A program made the translations under genes and the position numbers. Shown here piece by piece: positions 23,207 through 24,694 of a stretch of DNA of 24,694 nucleotides. The notes below the pieces were generated by a model, which worked only from the letters and a program-made list of their open reading frames with translations, was not told the origin of the DNA and searched no databases. The stretch spans positions 14,822 through 39,515 of the forward strand of contig NZ_MRXX01000001.1 in the NCBI RefSeq assembly GCF_016642265.1, read 5' to 3'. This stretch comes from Streptococcus lactarius (lineage in GTDB: Bacteria > Bacillota > Bacilli > Lactobacillales > Streptococcaceae). The stretch's first letter is position 1, and every line of letters begins with the position of its first letter.

Positions 23207-23230
23207 AAAAAACAGCATTTCTGCTGTTTT
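23205..23230 (-). terminator. Terminator of the DUF3592 gene
   Basis: AAAACAGCA and TGCTGTTTT form a 9-bp stem around GAAA (minus strand), extended by a T-run to TTTTTTT. It lies about 110 bases after the DUF3592 stop and directly abuts the next promoter, so the T-run runs into the extended -10. Confidence 0.8.
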
Positions 23231-23338
23231 GGAGTCAATGTCAACTGTAAAGTGAAAGGACAATTGTTCTGAGATAAAATTTATGGATACACTCATTTTA
23301 TCAAACCAATTTTTTACTCTTTACCTTAATTTTCAATC

Positions 23339-23818
23339 CTAAAACACTAGGAATAAAATACATAATAGTCCCAGATAAATTCCAACTGCTAATATCATTC
23401 CAATTTTATAGAAACCAACTAAGCCGGCATAACGTTCGACAAAACCTATCTGGGGGTCGTCTGGATGATAAAAGGCTGTCATGGGAGAGCCGATTGGAAA
23501 AATCAACCGTAAATCCAGATTTTTGCCTGATCCAAGAATGTACCTTCTATCAAAAACATCTGTCTGTTTTGACTTAGAAGAGGTCTCTATAAAATAAGCA
23601 TAGCTAAAGGTCTTTTGGTAGCTTTCGACACCGACTTGATATTCCACCACAGGCAAGGATACAAGGAGTTGATTTTTGGAATCAAAAGCAACGACTTCTC
23701 CCATAACTTGTGCGGTTGATGATGTTTTTACCTTCATTTCACGAAGATACAAGGTGTAAAAGATCAGCAGTATGATCAGGAAAACAAGAGTCATCATTCC
23801 CAAAATAAGCCAAAACAA
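23339..23818 (-). CDS. DUF3592-type membrane protein
   Basis: The 159-residue protein has an N-terminal membrane segment (about 2-26), an extracytoplasmic beta-rich domain (about 30-128) and a C-terminal membrane segment (about 134-158). The middle has TAQVMGEVVAFDSKN, PVVEYQVGVESYQKTFSY and IGSPMTAFYHPDDPQIGFVE, matching the DUF3592 pattern of V-x-Y-x-v-x-G and vxYxPxxP. The role is unknown. The start is a TTG (23816-23818), preceded by GAGAGG at ten bases; an ATG pair seven codons in has no ribosome binding site. No convincing promoter was found in the 147 bases upstream. Confidence 0.78.
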   Translation of the reverse strand: MFWLILGMMTLVFLIILLIFYTLYLREMKVKTSSTAQVMGEVVAFDSKNQLLVSLPVVEYQVGVESYQKTFSYAYFIETSSKSKQTDVFDRRYILGSGKNLDLRLIFPIGSPMTAFYHPDDPQIGFVERYAGLVGFYKIGMILAVGIYLGLLCILFLVF

Positions 23819-23965
23819 AACCGTTAAATCCTCTCTAGAAAACCAATTTATTTTTTCGAGTTATCTTTCTTAATAATAAAAATTGTTTCAATAATCGATA
23901 ATGAATTTAACTTTATCAATTAAAATCTCCTATAAATCTATCAAGAATGTATAGAAGAGGAATCC

Positions 23966-24565
23966 TTACTCTCCTCTTTTCAACCAATTTTGTTGCTGTG
24001 CCTTTTCTGCAAGATCTTTTGCTTTGTTGATATCCAGTGATGGTGAATCTGATGGGGTGTTTGATTCGATATCCTCTTTCAATTCTTGTAAGGTTTGAAC
24101 ATCCTGTGGTGTTAAATTAGAGACCGTGCTAGACTCTTTATCTGTTGAACTTTCCGGAACAGACTGAATCTCGCTATTAGTTTTTATTACCTCAGTCCCT
24201 ACATCCGTTTTTGGAGCTGGTCGGTATAACATGAAGAATCCAACAATTACAATGATGAAAGCTAGGATCGATATCCCATTTCGTTTTTGAATTTCTTCCT
24301 GAGGAATTTCTACTCCCTTTGTTGATAAATTCTTCCATTCTGGATGTTCCTCCTCAGCTGCTTTTTTCTTATAAAAAACAGGTGCAATCAATGACTGATT
24401 GGTTAAGATGAGAGTTCCAATACAAATTATAAAATATGGTACTTCACGAGAGTTGCTGAGTAATATCTTAATATAAAATACACTAGCGATTATAGCTAGG
24501 ACGATAGTAATTGTAAATCTAATTTTAAATTCCTTTTTCAATTGCAAATAATGTTCTTTTGTCAT
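23966..24565 (-). CDS. Unrecognised two-helix membrane protein
   Basis: I do not recognise this 199-residue protein. It has a short basic N-terminus, a first membrane segment (about 15-35, RFTITIVLAIIASVFYIKILL), a second (about 43-64), a cytoplasmic-looking loop with KKKAAEEEHPEWKN, a third (about 95-113, GISILAFIIVIVGFFMLYRP), and a long Ser/Thr/Glu-rich tail (about 120-199) that is probably disordered, ending in helical KAKDLAEKAQQQNWLKRGE. GGGAG precedes the ATG. It has its own promoter at 24620-24648. A weak inverted repeat (AAGAGGA/TCCTCTT) spans its stop codon but has no good T-run. Confidence 0.75.
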   Translation of the reverse strand: MTKEHYLQLKKEFKIRFTITIVLAIIASVFYIKILLSNSREVPYFIICIGTLILTNQSLIAPVFYKKKAAEEEHPEWKNLSTKGVEIPQEEIQKRNGISILAFIIVIVGFFMLYRPAPKTDVGTEVIKTNSEIQSVPESSTDKESSTVSNLTPQDVQTLQELKEDIESNTPSDSPSLDINKAKDLAEKAQQQNWLKRGE

Positions 24566-24619
24566 TTTTTCTCCCTTAAATTAGTTTTTATCCTTCCTCT
24601 AATGAAAACAATTACTACT

Positions 24620-24648
24620 ATCATACCGGATTTTACTTTGGGTTTCAA
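24620..24648 (-). promoter_or_regulatory. Promoter of the 23966-24565 membrane protein gene
   Basis: The minus strand shows -35 TTGAAA (24643-24648), a 17-base spacer, and -10 TATGAT (24620-24625), with a leader of about 50 bases containing GGGAG before the ATG. Confidence 0.7.
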
Positions 24649-24679
24649 GTTAACCACCAACTAGTGAAAAGAGTATAAA

Positions 24680-24694
24680 AAGAGGCTGGGACAA
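24680..24694 (+). repeat. Start of another intergenic repeat (truncated by window end)
   Basis: AAAGAGGCTGGGACAA matches the minus-strand start of the terminal hairpin in the copies at 27-54 and 328-355, but here in the plus orientation. The rest lies outside the window. Confidence 0.6.

Noticed and set aside
23192..23296. 35-codon extension of the GT-C-like protein
   Set aside because: It spans a terminator hairpin and a -10 box, has no ribosome binding site, and its translation does not look like a signal or membrane segment.

Overview
The window looks like a chromosomal segment of a viridans-group Streptococcus (mitis/sanguinis/parasanguinis type; species not settled). The evidence is a ParC and a PlsY that closely match the pneumococcal proteins as I remember them, a four-domain Firmicutes ribosomal protein S1, streptococcal small families (DUF2969, YpmS), a moderate-to-low GC content, and intergenic repeats of streptococcal style. 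Nearly every gene is on the minus strand; plsY is the only convincing plus-strand gene.

Reading the minus strand from the right end: an unrecognised two-helix membrane protein (23966-24565); a DUF3592-type membrane protein (23339-23818); a polytopic membrane protein, probably a GT-C glycosyltransferase (21686-23191); and a housekeeping run ung-mutX-pyrC-ypmR-ypmS (21371 to 17506) for DNA repair, nucleotide-pool cleaning, pyrimidine synthesis and two membrane-anchored YpmR/YpmS proteins. Next is the leucine operon leuA-leuB-(DUF1294)-leuC-leuD (17220 to 12319). Its leader has a strong promoter, two overlapping CodY-like boxes, an uncharted 17-residue leader peptide with three tandem Leu codons, and mutually exclusive antiterminator and terminator hairpins. 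A YrdC/Sua5-like gene with its own promoter and a 14/15 CodY box follows (11435-12220).

Between that gene and plsY lies about 400 bases of non-coding DNA holding a 150-base cloverleaf-like inverted-repeat element (11161-11311). plsY and parE are divergent. The topoisomerase IV genes parE and parC are split by an AT-rich gene of unknown function (7008-8237) and an ANT(6)-type nucleotidyltransferase gene (6117-6935). ilvE follows, with a perfect 15/15 CodY box upstream, then DUF2969, tRNA-Tyr, tRNA-Gln, rpsA and tRNA-Arg(CCG). The tRNA-Arg gene sits between two copies of a streptococcal intergenic repeat whose terminal hairpin also serves as terminator.

The functional theme is branched-chain amino acid supply: ilvE, leuABCD and the YrdC-like gene all carry CodY-type operators, and the leu operon adds a translation-coupled attenuator. 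The most unusual parts are the leu leader, the unknown gene inside parE-parC, the cloverleaf element, the palindrome in the parC leader, and two promoters whose -10 box lies only a few bases from the start codon.
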